Assembly (NCBI GenBank): GCA_002221725.1
Contig: NJFT01000104.1
Location: 1-64,000 of the forward strand
DNA length: 64,000 nt
DNA from: Scedosporium boydii
Taxonomy: Eukaryota > Ascomycota > Sordariomycetes > Microascales > Microascaceae
Direction of reading: 5' to 3'
The stretch's first letter is position 1. Each line of letters opens with the position of its first letter. The translations under genes were made by a program, and so were the position numbers. The notes beneath the pieces are model-generated. The model saw only the letters and a list, made by a program, of their open reading frames with translations. It had not been told where the DNA came from and did no database searches. Positions 45,826-57,003 of the stretch are shown here, piece by piece.

Positions 45826-48672
45826 CTCGACGAGTAGATCGAATCGATATCTCGCAGAATTGAGTGTTGGGTGTTGGTTAGAGAGCGGGAGAGAGTTGGA
45901 TCTTGGAGATGATAGGGTGCTCCGTGGGAGGATGCTCGAGCTGATAGCTGCCCAACTCGACCAGCTTCGCTGGAGCCTGAGTACTTCCTCGAAGGGGGGA
46001 GCAGGTATTAACGTTTCGTTAAACGTGATAAACTGAATGGGGCAAGAAAGGGGAACGAAGGGAAATGGAAGGGAAAAATGCTCAGAGGTCGGTAGATCAT
46101 GAAGAAGATCTTCGTTGGGGGTTTCTCGTTGGGAGGAGGACAAAGGGGCTGGGACCTGCCGCCCTTTAAGAACAATCCTATCCAGCGAAAAGATGGACGT
46201 TAATGACAAGCCCTTGTCTACACCGCCATATTCGGGAAGACCAAGACTTGGACGTGCAATCGACAAAGTGGGTCAGGTTTCAGCAACCATTCGGGGTCAG
46301 ACTGGGTTGGATGGAAACATCAATGAGTCTAGCAAAATGGAGGGTAGGGGCGGGGAGAGGGGGATGGATGGTGCGGGCAGGAACGACACGAGGTGCACAG
46401 GGTGGGAAAGTTTCGAAACAACACAGCACGCCTGCCTGCTTGGAAACCGGTGGGTTTGTTGGGATGAACCAGTGACGTGGAGGTCTCTTGAAAGAGCACG
46501 TACGGGGCCATCGACTTATGGCTACAACCCGAGACCTCCGCGAGCGAGAGAAGAAGGAGAGGATTGGGCACTACACAACGCAGACAATACAGCAGGCAAA
46601 GGGCCACGCCACCCCTCTAGGATGCGAAAGGGACTTTGTCGTCACAGGGGTTTAGAAGGGGTCTAGGGGGTCCTGCGGGTGAGGTAGCACAGCTTGAGGC
46701 GTCCTGGAGATGATCAACGCGGGACAAGTTCGCCCGTTTCTTCTTACCAGTGAAGAGGGTAGAGTCGCGCGGGGGTGTCTTTACCCATCACGGCCTGCAC
46801 TCGAGGTGCCGCACAAGGGTCCAAGCAACCCGGATCCCCCAAATTCGCTTTGAGGCAAATCGAGCAGTTGCGCCGGCCGGGTTAGCGAAACTAGCTGAAC
46901 AACTGGCAATTTGTTTTACCCGGTTTCCGAATACACTGTCCTCCTTATCGCTTCAACACGTCGCTGCTTTCCTGGTGCAGAGGCAGATCTGCGAAGCTGC
47001 TCTTCTCGAACTCGGCCCGGACTAGCTTAATGCGGCGACGAAAAAACTGTTTTGGACGGCATGCAGGGTCTACATCCTCACGGGGGCAGGAAGCCGGCAT
47101 GAAGAGGATTGGCCGCTGACGGGCTTGCTTCATGGCTTTTGTAGCTGTACAGCTACGGGGTACAACATTTAGTTTATGGGGTTCCTCTTCGGCAGTCGGG
47201 TGTTCCCTCTTATTGTGTTCATGTTTACTTCTTTTCTGGCCGTGCTCACTCCCTCAGCCACGACTCACCAATTCGCTGTTGGCATGCAGGCGATAGAGAT
47301 TGCATGAATCTTGCACAGAAGAAAGCCGGCGCGGGGAAATCCTCCTGTTACCTCAATTTTGGTGGTCCGGAAGAGGGAAAAAAAGCAGAAAGGTCACATC
47401 AATCTCCTGCACAACACAAGAGGCACCCGAGGCAGGATGTGTTGTAAGGTCGGGCGACGAGGATTTGAACAAGCCCTTTCCTTTCCTGCATTGTGCGTAC
47501 TTGTTGGAGAGATTGGATTCACCAAGTGCGAGTGGGGCTTGTGTTTTGGGTGGCGGGCGTGTGGAGTGAGAGACAGAACTTGAGGTCTGAGGGAGAGTTT
47601 CTCCGGCAGGGTGGGTTGAGATTGATGAAGTACGAGGTAAGGTAGGTACTACTCGGTACTATAGCATTGATTTGATGTCGATTGATGATCTCGGAATTGA
47701 TCTGTTCCAGGGAACAGGCTGCGGGCTCTGAACGGAGGTCAATCCTAACCACCGACATGGAATCTAACCGCAGCCCTCGGCCAAGGGGTACATACGGCGG
47801 GACATCAACAGTGGCGGCACGCTGGCTCAAGATTGACGAGAGCGACTTGCCTGTTGATCTTCAATGGCTGCACGAATTGGCGTGACGTCCCTACTTCAAG
47901 ATGGTGTCGGGATGCAGTCGAAGGCAGAATCCGACAGCGCGACGCCGTAATTGATTGATGGGGACTAATACCGGTGTATGAAGGTGGGATTAAGGTACAC
48001 ACAGCGTTGGTCAATCAAGTGGGTATTTGTGTGCACGTCTGGCCTTTTTTAGCTTTCAGCTGAAAATATCAAATATTGACTGACATCGATGCTACCCTTC
48101 TCACCCGTCTCGCGTCCCTTTCAAAATGCGACTTCAAAGCAGTTGCGAAGTACTACGCAGTGCTTGTACAAGCAAGTACTTGTCCTCGATGCTTCATCAA
48201 ATCCGGCTGCTGCCGGCCTCAGTGTTCCGGGTCCCTTCAAGCTCCTCCGGAATGTGGATCAGGAAACAGCGTTTCTTGATACGCACCACCACCACCACCT
48301 CGCCCCTGATCCCTCTTGTCCCCACCTCGCTTAACACGACCCATATCGAGAAACGGGCACTAATTAAGTTTAGAATCCTCTGTTCACGCACTCGCACAAA
48401 GTTGAAAATTGAAATGCCAACTACGAAGGTGGTGACTCTCCCATGCTGTCATGTCGTGTATCTCGAGGTGTATCAAATGGTGGGGCAGACCTCTTGTGTG
48501 TACATGTGTACATGCCTGTCTACTTGATTAATTGATTGATGTCCTCTTTGTCTACACTACAGGTACCCCTAGGTCTACGCAGCTCAATCCTAAGAGACAC
48601 CGAACACGGACGATCCCTCAATCTGTCTCGTCTCAACTCTCGAATGACAGCGGCTTGTGCATTTACGAAGAA

Positions 48673-48932
48673 GTACGGAGTAGAAGCCCGGGGTATGCTT
48701 GCTTCGTAGTGCTTGCTTCACGCTTTCGCGGAGTAGGCGACGGTACCGACGGGGCCTGGATCATTGATCATCAGGGCTGATTGCGAATATCCCCGGCACA
48801 CTTAGCGCGGCAGCATGCCATCAGCGATCTATTGCTTCGTATACCTCTGTACTTCAATACGTACATGTCCCGCCCCCTACTCCATCAATCCTACTCAAGG
48901 TACGAAGTAGGTTCTATTATCGTACGAAGTAC
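48673..48932. repeat. GTACGAAGTAC-type motif cluster
   Basis: GGA variant at 48673-48682, ten of eleven bases at 48900-48909, and a full copy at 48922-48932. Partial copies continue at 49034 and 49369. Confidence 0.65.
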
Positions 48933-48959
48933 AAGCAATTGAGATCGTGGATAGGCTAG

Positions 48960-48978
48960 GCCCAGGCCAAGCCTGGGC
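48960..48978. repeat. Perfect 8-bp inverted repeat, 3-nt loop
   Basis: GCCCAGGC - CAA - GCCTGGGC, immediately downstream of the motif cluster. It could fold as a hairpin in single-stranded DNA or RNA; no gene ends beside it. Confidence 0.7.
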
Positions 48979-50468
48979 AGCGAGCTAGTAATAATAAGAA
49001 CATGCCGACGCTAACGGCAATCTTGAACCACCACGTACGAAGATGCTACCATGGACCAATAGGGCTAGATTAGATTGTCGATGACACTGAAGACAACATT
49101 GAACACTCTTCTTCCAGGGCCGAAACAGAGACAGCCCCGTATGCCGTTTCTCTCACTTGGGGGAAATACAAATTAAGAATAAAAATAAAAATTGCGAGAC
49201 AGTGGAACCTAAGTAAATGGCAGCTTGGCTACAGTTTTGCCCACCGAAGATGGAAATTAATCAATTCGTATTGATGGATCTGGCTAGTACTGGCCATAAG
49301 AGTGCCAGGTGTCGAAGGTGATATCAAAATCCTGTGTATTATTAGTTCGGGTCTGAGAGCTCCAGCTCGTACGAAGTTCCTTGTTCACGAAGTACCATTG
49401 ATGCGCCTGGTGTCTCACCCTTCGTCCAAGTCCGTGCTGTCAGTGAGGGTGGAGAAGTTTGGGGGATCAATTTCGTTCCAGAAACCCAACAACTAGTGAT
49501 CAGGCGTGGGTGGAAATTGACGAAGACCCCCAGTTCGCAGTGGACTCGGCAATCCGTGCGGTGAACCAGGCCAGGACGAGCCTAAACTAGCCAGGCTAGC
49601 GACCCTGGCCTAGGGTTGACCCCTTGCGTTTTGCTTTCCACAATCCCACACTCCCCACACGGTCGGTTGAACCATCGGACGGATCTTGACTCACTCTGCA
49701 CCACCACGGCTTCCGGCCTTGTAAGCTGCTGAGTGCTACGTGGGGACTTCCTTCCGATGCTCACCAGCCGACCTATCGGGAATGAGGAAACCCGTCCAAC
49801 GCAACGATGCTGAATTCATCCCATCAATGCATTGTCAACGTCCCTCCACCCCGCAGTGCAGCCTCCGTACGCTGTGCAACATGGGCGATACCAAGTGATT
49901 AATGAAAAATTTTGTGTAAGTTCGTCTCTGCAGATAGCATCGCTCCTCGCCGCACCCTGTCGCACACCTCTGCGATATCACCACGCCTCCCCAGTACAAC
50001 TGCTTGCTCGCTTCTGAAGGGCAAGATAATTTTTGTTGCTTGCTTCTGCGTGGGTAACCTGTGCTGGCATTGCCATTTCTCGAGGGAAGAACTCCGAGAC
50101 TTGGGGAAGAGTCGAGTCACTGTATAGTATGGCGGATACGTCCTCGGTTTGTTCATTGCAAGAAAAGTACAAGTAGATTTAGATTCAAAGACCTTCAACG
50201 AAAATTAGGAAATACAGCAACCCTAAAACAAAGGCCAACACCCTATCCATATATACCAAAAGAGAACATAGGAACAAGTCAAACCCCCAAAGCCTGCGAT
50301 GGGTCCCAAGACCGGCAGGGTAACATCCATATCAGGCCTGTTGATCTAGAGCGAAGGTGCAATCCAAAGACAGCGGTATAATAAAACAAGCAGTAGAACT
50401 CTTGAAATCTCTTCCTCCCTTTCTTCTCTCTCTTGGGACATGCCGGAGGGGCCGGGGTAGAGCACGGT

Positions 50469-50842
50469 TTACTTCTTCCTGAGGCTTTGCTTGCCCCTGG
50501 ATGACGACGAGTTCTGCCCCTCTGTCTTCTCCTCGTCCTCGGGTTTGACTACGGTTCGGTTCGGTCCGGTGTATCCTTTGCCATTTCTGCAAGCCTCAGT
50601 GTGCTGAATCGGAGTGGCCACCCACCTGCTTTAGTAGTTAGCAATAGTGCGGATAGGGGTAAAGAGAAGGGGCACTTCGCTGCTCCTAGCATGAAGACGA
50701 AAGGAAGGCGTTTCTATGAACGGTAGCGAAGAGGAGAGTCAAGATGTAAAGTCGGGTGATAAGAGGCATACTTTTCCTCGGTGTGTCCTCGCCAGTCAGG
50801 GGCCCCCATGGTTTGACTCTGATAGTATGGCAAATCGTTCAT
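50469..50842 (-). CDS. Small spliced hypothetical protein, 75 aa
   Basis: Model complement(join(50469..50625, 50772..50842)). Exon 1 encodes MNDLPYYQSQTMGAPDWRGHTEE; a GTATGC donor follows. The 146-bp intron ends with a GCTAACTAC branch site and AAAGCAG acceptor, and exon 2 continues in phase as KWVATPIQHTEACRNGKGY and TGPNRTVVKPEDEEK, ending SSSSRGKQSLRKK. The protein is small, hydrophilic and basic at its C-terminus, with a single Cys and no signal peptide or membrane segment. No family recognised. A second ATG in exon 1 (MGAPDW) could be the start instead. A later acceptor (TTGCAG at 50587) would also be in frame and drop 13 residues, but it has a poorer branch site. Confidence 0.6.
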
Positions 50843-52925
50843 TTCGAGTTCGTATCGTTGCGTAATAGCGTGGAATGAGTGTAAGAGACAGATTCCGGCT
50901 CTTGTTAGACGGGTAGTCGGTCGTTGATCGAAGGCAGAGGCTTGACAACGAGAGTCGAGAAGCTCTTCTTGGGCGATGACAAGACGAGATAACTCAACAA
51001 GCGAGGGAAGTCGAGGGAGTATTAAGAATGTTGGAGGCTCTATGATAGAATGGTGAAGATGGTTGTTCATAGGAGAGGTAAAGCAGAGAGAGAGTTTGTC
51101 TGGACTTTATATGGAAAACCGCCTGGACGAGTACTTACACTCCACTGGCAAATTACATCGTGTGCAAAGCTTTGCAAGTTCAGGCGAGACAAGTTGGTGA
51201 CTGGAATACACTTCTGCCCAGTCGCCTCGCCAGCACCGGGGGCGGTGCTGTATCGCCTCCCTTTTTTTTCGGTCTTGTGTTGTTTTCTTCGTTTCGTCCG
51301 ACATACTGCACTAAAGTGTATTACCTTGACATCATTGACGGGCTTACAGTGGCAAGGCGAAGTACCTACCACTATTGACCTCAGAACTTCGGTGCCCTAG
51401 TAAAAGGGAAAAGAAAAAAAGGCGAGGGGGCGTGTGTTCTAGCCTTAACGGTGTAATGGGGATACAACACGCGGCCCATGTCCCTAACACCTCGGACCTC
51501 AGAGGGCCAAATCGATTTTGTCGCTACCCATTGACAGGCAGGCGGTAAAGCCGCCCGAAGATCGATTGGAAGTACAAGTTGTATCTTTAAGGCGCAGGGG
51601 GGAGGGCGCTGCCATTATACATTTTCCACTTCAGACTCTGATGCTGGGCCCGGTTCATTCTGGACGAGAGGGAACAAGGAGCTGAGAAGGTTTGTTTACG
51701 GAGAATTGCAAAACAGTGATGCAAGTCTAGTTCCTGCCTCCCTCTCCCTTTTTTACTCTTTCGGAGTACCTTATCCGTCGGTAGTTCACGCCAAGTAGCG
51801 GTCTTCCCTCTTCAGCGAGAGCAGGCTGGCCAGTCTATGCGACCAACACACCCACCATTTTAAGGACACTTTTTGGGGGCCAACGTTTTTGCATATTCTT
51901 CGTCCTCGACACTGTACATAGATTTGGTCTAATCTCGTAAATTAACAAGAGGATGAACCTGGCAGCTGTCGCGCAATGCTGAACTCCTATGTGTCCCACT
52001 GGACTGCAGCTTGCCGTGAGGTGTTCCTAGCCTGGCGAGGTGAGGATGTGCACGGTTCCTGTCGCCAGCGTTGTAATCAATGTGTTTCGTTTCTCAAGGG
52101 AGAGAGACATCCTCCTCTATTTCACGCCCTATGAGATGCTACCTTTTGCCGGCTTGCTACCTGGTTTGAGGCCACACCCTCTACACTTGAGACTCCCGCC
52201 CGCACTCTCCCTGGCAATTCTCAACGTTCCCGAGTAGGAGGGGTGGGGATTGGACTGCCGCGACCTGCCAGCGACGCTTTAATTTCCACTCATGTGCAGA
52301 ACCGGCGTGTCCAGAGATCTGGTGAATGGTGAGACAAGGAAAAAAAAAAAAAACGTGGAAGATCAGTAGAATCGTGAGAAACGTTGTCTCGTAAGATGGC
52401 GTCTAATTGAATTCGAAACGAAAGGAAGTGTGTCTATACGAAGTACTGCTATCTAAATTTCCGCCGAACACAAAAAGGAAAAAACTACCCCCCAATCAAT
52501 GCCATTCCGCCGTGACAGGAGAGAGAAACACAAAGAGTGAAAACTTCCGGAGGACTGGAGCCGAATGTGACTCTCCACCCCCAAGATCACATTGCAGCAA
52601 AGATCGAAGTGGTAGTAGTACAAAGGTGGGGAGAAAGAAACAAAAGATGAAGCCGGTGCCTTGCGCCCGTGCCGGACAAAGAGACAAAGAAAAGAATGCA
52701 ACCGGGACTGAGAATAAGATTGAGGAACGAGGGCAATGAAATTGCGCCGTTTTGACCGCTGTTTGTTGCGTGCAGGATCTGTTGATGGTGTAAGGGACCA
52801 CGAAGGTAAATGAGCCACGCGATCTGTAGATGCAGGAACTCGACTGACATCAATTTGATTTTAAGTCCAAATTAATCCATTAATCCTTCCCGGGTATTTC
52901 GGACTCGCAGGAGCAGGCGAATGAA
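50843..52925. other. Intergenic region, no gene seen
   Basis: 2.1 kb. Probably holds the promoter and a long leader of the 75-aa gene (a 5' open frame from 51070 could be an upstream ORF). One motif copy at 52437-52446. Confidence 0.45.
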
Positions 52926-53217
52926 TTATTTGCCGCGCTTGGTGTTGCCGGAGTCGCTGCCGTCACCAGCGGACTGGTTCGACCCGCTGTTTTGGTTGAC
53001 TAGGGACATGGAAGAAGACTGGGAATTCCTACTGTAAGTGTTAGCGACCATCCCTCGAGTAATGACGCTTGGCAACCGTTGTTCTTTTTGCAGTGAGAAG
53101 ACAGGGGATGCAGGGCTGGTTGGTGGCGCCGGCAGTGGGTAGGAACCGATGTGGTGGCACCTACCTTTGGCCGCCGAGAGGGCTAGAGATGGAGAAAGAG
53201 GCGCCGATAAGCTGCAT
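52926..53217 (-). CDS. Small spliced hypothetical protein, 52 aa
   Basis: Model complement(join(52926..53031, 53165..53217)). Exon 1 encodes MQLIGASFSISSPLGGQ; donor GTAGGT. The 133-bp intron ends GGTCGCTAACACTTACAG, a perfect branch site and acceptor, and exon 2 continues in phase as SRNSQSSSMSLVNQNSGSNQ to GNTKRGK. The protein is Ser/Asn/Gln-rich with a basic end. If the intron is not removed, the exon 2 frame stays open upstream to 53432 (168 codons), so both readings exist; the strong intron signals favour splicing. No family recognised. Confidence 0.5.
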
Positions 53218-56200
53218 GGCGATCGGTATTCTGTATGGATCTTCTGGAAAGAGTCTATTGAACACTGGAAGGTGACAGTTGGATAAAGAAGAGTGAGAGT
53301 GAGAGATAGGGAACTGGTATATGTGGATAGTAGAAGCTGATGATCTTGTCGACTAATAGAAGAAGCTGCTTGTGTGCCTTGACGATGAGGACGAGTCCCT
53401 TGGAGATATTTATATTTCTGTTTACTATTCAAGACTACGAAGAGAGCAAGCTATTTTTTTGTAATTATGAGGCTTCTCGCCAGCGTGCAGCCCCGAAGTC
53501 AAGAAGCCCAACTTCTCTATCTATCTTCGCACAGCCGGGCGAACAGCGAACCTCTGGGCAAAGGGGCGATGCACAACTGTATGGGCTTAATACGGAAGAG
53601 GGAAAGCACTTTGCAAAAACAAATATGAGACCGAAAATCGTTCGCGGGGCCTCAATGGCCTGTGGATGGACTCGGTGTTAGGAGCATTGAGGAATCAATA
53701 AGATCACCGAAACATTGAATTTTCCTGGGGGCGAAGCGCAGAAGATTGCCATTAGTGTACTTTGGTCCATTCGAGGCATTTGGCATTTTGGTCTATCTCT
53801 GTCTTCCGTTTCTGTTTTTCTTTTTCTCTTTTTCTCGCCTGGCCCTGCCGTGTAATTACACTACTACACCAACAACCGTCCAATGTTCGCCAGGGTCCAG
53901 TTTCAGGGACCAGGGCCGCTCGGACCCCACTGTTCCACAGCCAGGCAAGGCTAAAAACCAAGAACCAGTTTGAGGGCTTCCTCAAATTACTGGCTCTGGG
54001 GGCGGGTGCGAGGAGGCTGTACAAAATAGCATTGTCTGAGGCCCCCTCCGTTGTCAGTGCCGTTTTCATGTTGGCCCTACTTGTATATCCTCGAGGAGGC
54101 GTGAGAAAGGGTATCTTTTTGCGAGAAACGATTTCTCGGGAGTGCGCCCCTCGCTAAGGAGTCTCAAGATAAAAACATTGACGCTGCTGTGCCTCACCCA
54201 GAGAGGTGTTAGCTTTGGATTACCTACAAGGTACGTGCTCTGCTCGGTATGGGCCTGGGGTGGAGGTGTGTAAAAATCAATACAAGCTCCATTTTGATGC
54301 CTCAGGGACCAATCGTTACGGATATTGTGGAGCTACCAGTAGTGTAAACCACTAAGTATGAAGTAAACTACGAACCTGGAGAAGTGTACACAGCACAGGT
54401 ACAATGTATTGATGGGAATCCCTTGCTGCATCAATTGATGGATATACACTGTCCTGGTGGGTCTGACATGAGTACCTTGACCAAGGTACAGCGAGCGCCA
54501 ACCCCACCAGCACGCCAGGATGTCAGTCACCCACCCCCTTCGGAAGTTTTAAGCTCTTCAATCAATTTTGATGTGTGCCTTCCAGTTCCTGCACTTCGTG
54601 CTTGATGGTGGTTGCTGGGTCGTTTGCCCAGATTAGATTGATTGGCCGATTAATTGGCCAGCGAGACGAGATGCAGTAATCAAATGTACAGAGCGCTTCC
54701 GGCACTCACATCAAATGTTCCTTGATGATATCCATCCAGGCATCAATGATCCAATGTTGCCCTTGCTTCCCTCGTAGCGACTTGCTTTTTCCTCCCATCT
54801 TTTCACAATCCCCCCCCCCCTTTTGTCGTCATCATTGTGCACAAGTCTAAGCCCAAGGCATATTGATCAATCTCGGTGATCTAGTGGCAAAGAAATCGAT
54901 GAAGTCTCGATCTCTCGAGCCATTCAGGTTTCGTTTCTATGGTACTCGGCGCCTAATCCCTTGGGCACACAAATGGGAGAAGTCGAGTCAAGTGCTCAGA
55001 CCAGGGCATAGCGCAGGGCAGTCAATCCAGCCCAGTCCACCCAGAGATAATGACCACATCGAACCCTCGTGCGCAAGTAAACGCCATTCCTTAGGCAACA
55101 ACCTCGATCCAAAACGCACCGCCTCTGCTTCACATTTGAAGTCGACATCTGATCTAACCTTGAAACAGCAGCAAACGCCAGCGCATTTTTCTACTTTGCT
55201 TTCTAAACTAGTTGATGCCATCTCGTGACAATTAGGCCTCAGGGTGACGTGGGCGATAATAGACGAAGTTGATCATCACCTCTATCAATGTGTGCCTTGC
55301 CCCCCCAGCCTCGACTTCAGCTGTGCTGCTATTTTAGCTGGGCGTTTGGTGTGGGGCCCTTCGTGTACTCGGCAGCTTGACGAAGTCGTCATGAGCGTGT
55401 ACAAAGATACCGAAGGGCACTTGAAGATTTCATTCCAACAGTCCGAAGGAAAATACAGTTGCTGCTACAGCCTCGTTCGCGCCCTCGTGAGAAGGCGACC
55501 GCATCGATCATCCACGCCCCCTTGCTAACCCATATCCGTAATTTCGCTCATAGCTGTCACTTCTTGAGCCACACACAGAAAAAAAACGGAGTTACACATT
55601 CGCAATATTCCTTTTCCTACTTGGACTCCTTTTTATCCTCATCCGAACACCGACCGGACGGGGAAAGAGCTGTCGCTTCCGATCTGCATGTGCGGACAGA
55701 CAGAGCTCCCTCGCTCCGGATATGGACAGGCATGGCTTGATATCGCCAATCGCGGATGCGGCACCTACGTCAGAGGTGCCACGCGGGCATCGCATCAGCA
55801 TGCAGCCCAAACATGCGAATTAAGCATACCAGTGCAAAATGCCTTCCCACCGAGTACAAAGTCGTCGGTCAGACGGACCACCCCGCTTAAGGTGACTTCA
55901 ATGCTGTGAGCGAAGTTGTCGCCGAGTTGAAGATACTGGTCACCGCCTACGTTCCACCGGTTGACGGAATGTCTTCCCCGACACCACAATCCAAAGCGCA
56001 AGATCATCCGGCTCATGCAGAGGTGCGATGTTGTATGCTCCACTGCGTCATTTTTTTCGTTGCACATATGCGGGCGGATGAATGTCCGGTGGTTTCGCTA
56101 ACGTGGCATTGTGCTCGCTTACCCGCAGCAGCGTCTTGCAGGTTGTGGTTGTACAGAGCTGCCAGCATGATCTCGTCTCCAGAGTCTCGGGCCTTTGCTT

Positions 56201-56956
56201 CATCGGATTTACGAAGTACAAAGTAGAGCAACTATTCTCTGATGATAGGGAGAGCCTGGGGTCGCATAAAATCCAATTCGGGATGTTTCTGCGCCACAGA
56301 GGACTCGACCTCAGACGCAGAGCTCCCGAAGAGAAACACCGTGCTATCATTAATCCATTTTCTGCGACAGCCGGTGCCGTTGACCGCAACCGACGATCTC
56401 TTCGGGGAAACATGGGCAAACATGCAGAGTTTCGAAACCCAAATCTCTCTGCTTTCCCGGAACTGCGGCTAGCTCGACACTGAAAAATCGAATCGAGCAG
56501 TCGCAGGCGACGCGGAGATGCATTGTGCATTCCCGAGCAGGCGGCTGCGTCCGGCGGCATTTCCGGTGCCTCCTAAATCTCTGAATTGCATCATGGAGCA
56601 TCACCACGCGATCGAGACCTCCGTTCTTTTTCTGCGGGGGGAGGAAGTTTGAGCCTTGCATCCGACAACCGCGATTGGTCGGGGAAGGGGGAACATGTGC
56701 GTTCTTATTTTTATTTTCTTCACCGAAATAAGGTCGGGCTGCCATGTCTTATCACATCACATGGCAGGCACATATCCGAATCATCGTCATAATGCTTATC
56801 TACCTCAATTGCTCCCTCAAGGAAGGGAGTGCTGGATCTTGACCGCTTTCTTTTTTGTGTTCCTCGTGATCGCTGGGAGACCAGCACGCGCATTTCGTCA
56901 ACGTCCATGCTGGCTCCACTGATCCAACGAAGACTGCACGCCTCATTTTCCTGCCC

Positions 56957-57003
56957 AAAAAAAAAAAAAGAAAAAAAAAGAAAAAGAAAAAAGAAAAAAA
57001 AAG
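56957..57003. repeat. A-rich (GA) purine tract
   Basis: Runs of A interrupted by single G, with poly-purine on the plus strand over almost 50 bp. Confidence 0.85.

Larger units (their letters stand above)
45826..50468. other. Gene-poor stretch, motif cluster at 48.7-49.4 kb
   Basis: 4.6 kb with no supported gene. A 552-bp plus frame at 46115-46666 and smaller ones near 47.3 kb show no domain and no splice-supported continuation. From 48.6 to 49.4 kb the GTACGAAGTAC-type motif is frequent again. Confidence 0.45.

Noticed and set aside
45368..45838. Plus-strand frames opposite the 45-kb gene
   Set aside because: They look coding in part, but cannot be joined across the stop near 45646, whereas the minus strand joins in phase through two introns.
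46115..46666. 183-codon plus-strand frame
   Set aside because: Gly/Arg-rich random-looking composition in the upstream region of the minus-strand repeat gene; no support.
52926..53432. 168-codon unspliced reading of the small gene
   Set aside because: Contains a perfect branch site and acceptor inside; the upstream part has low-complexity Ser/Leu/Thr composition like a leader.
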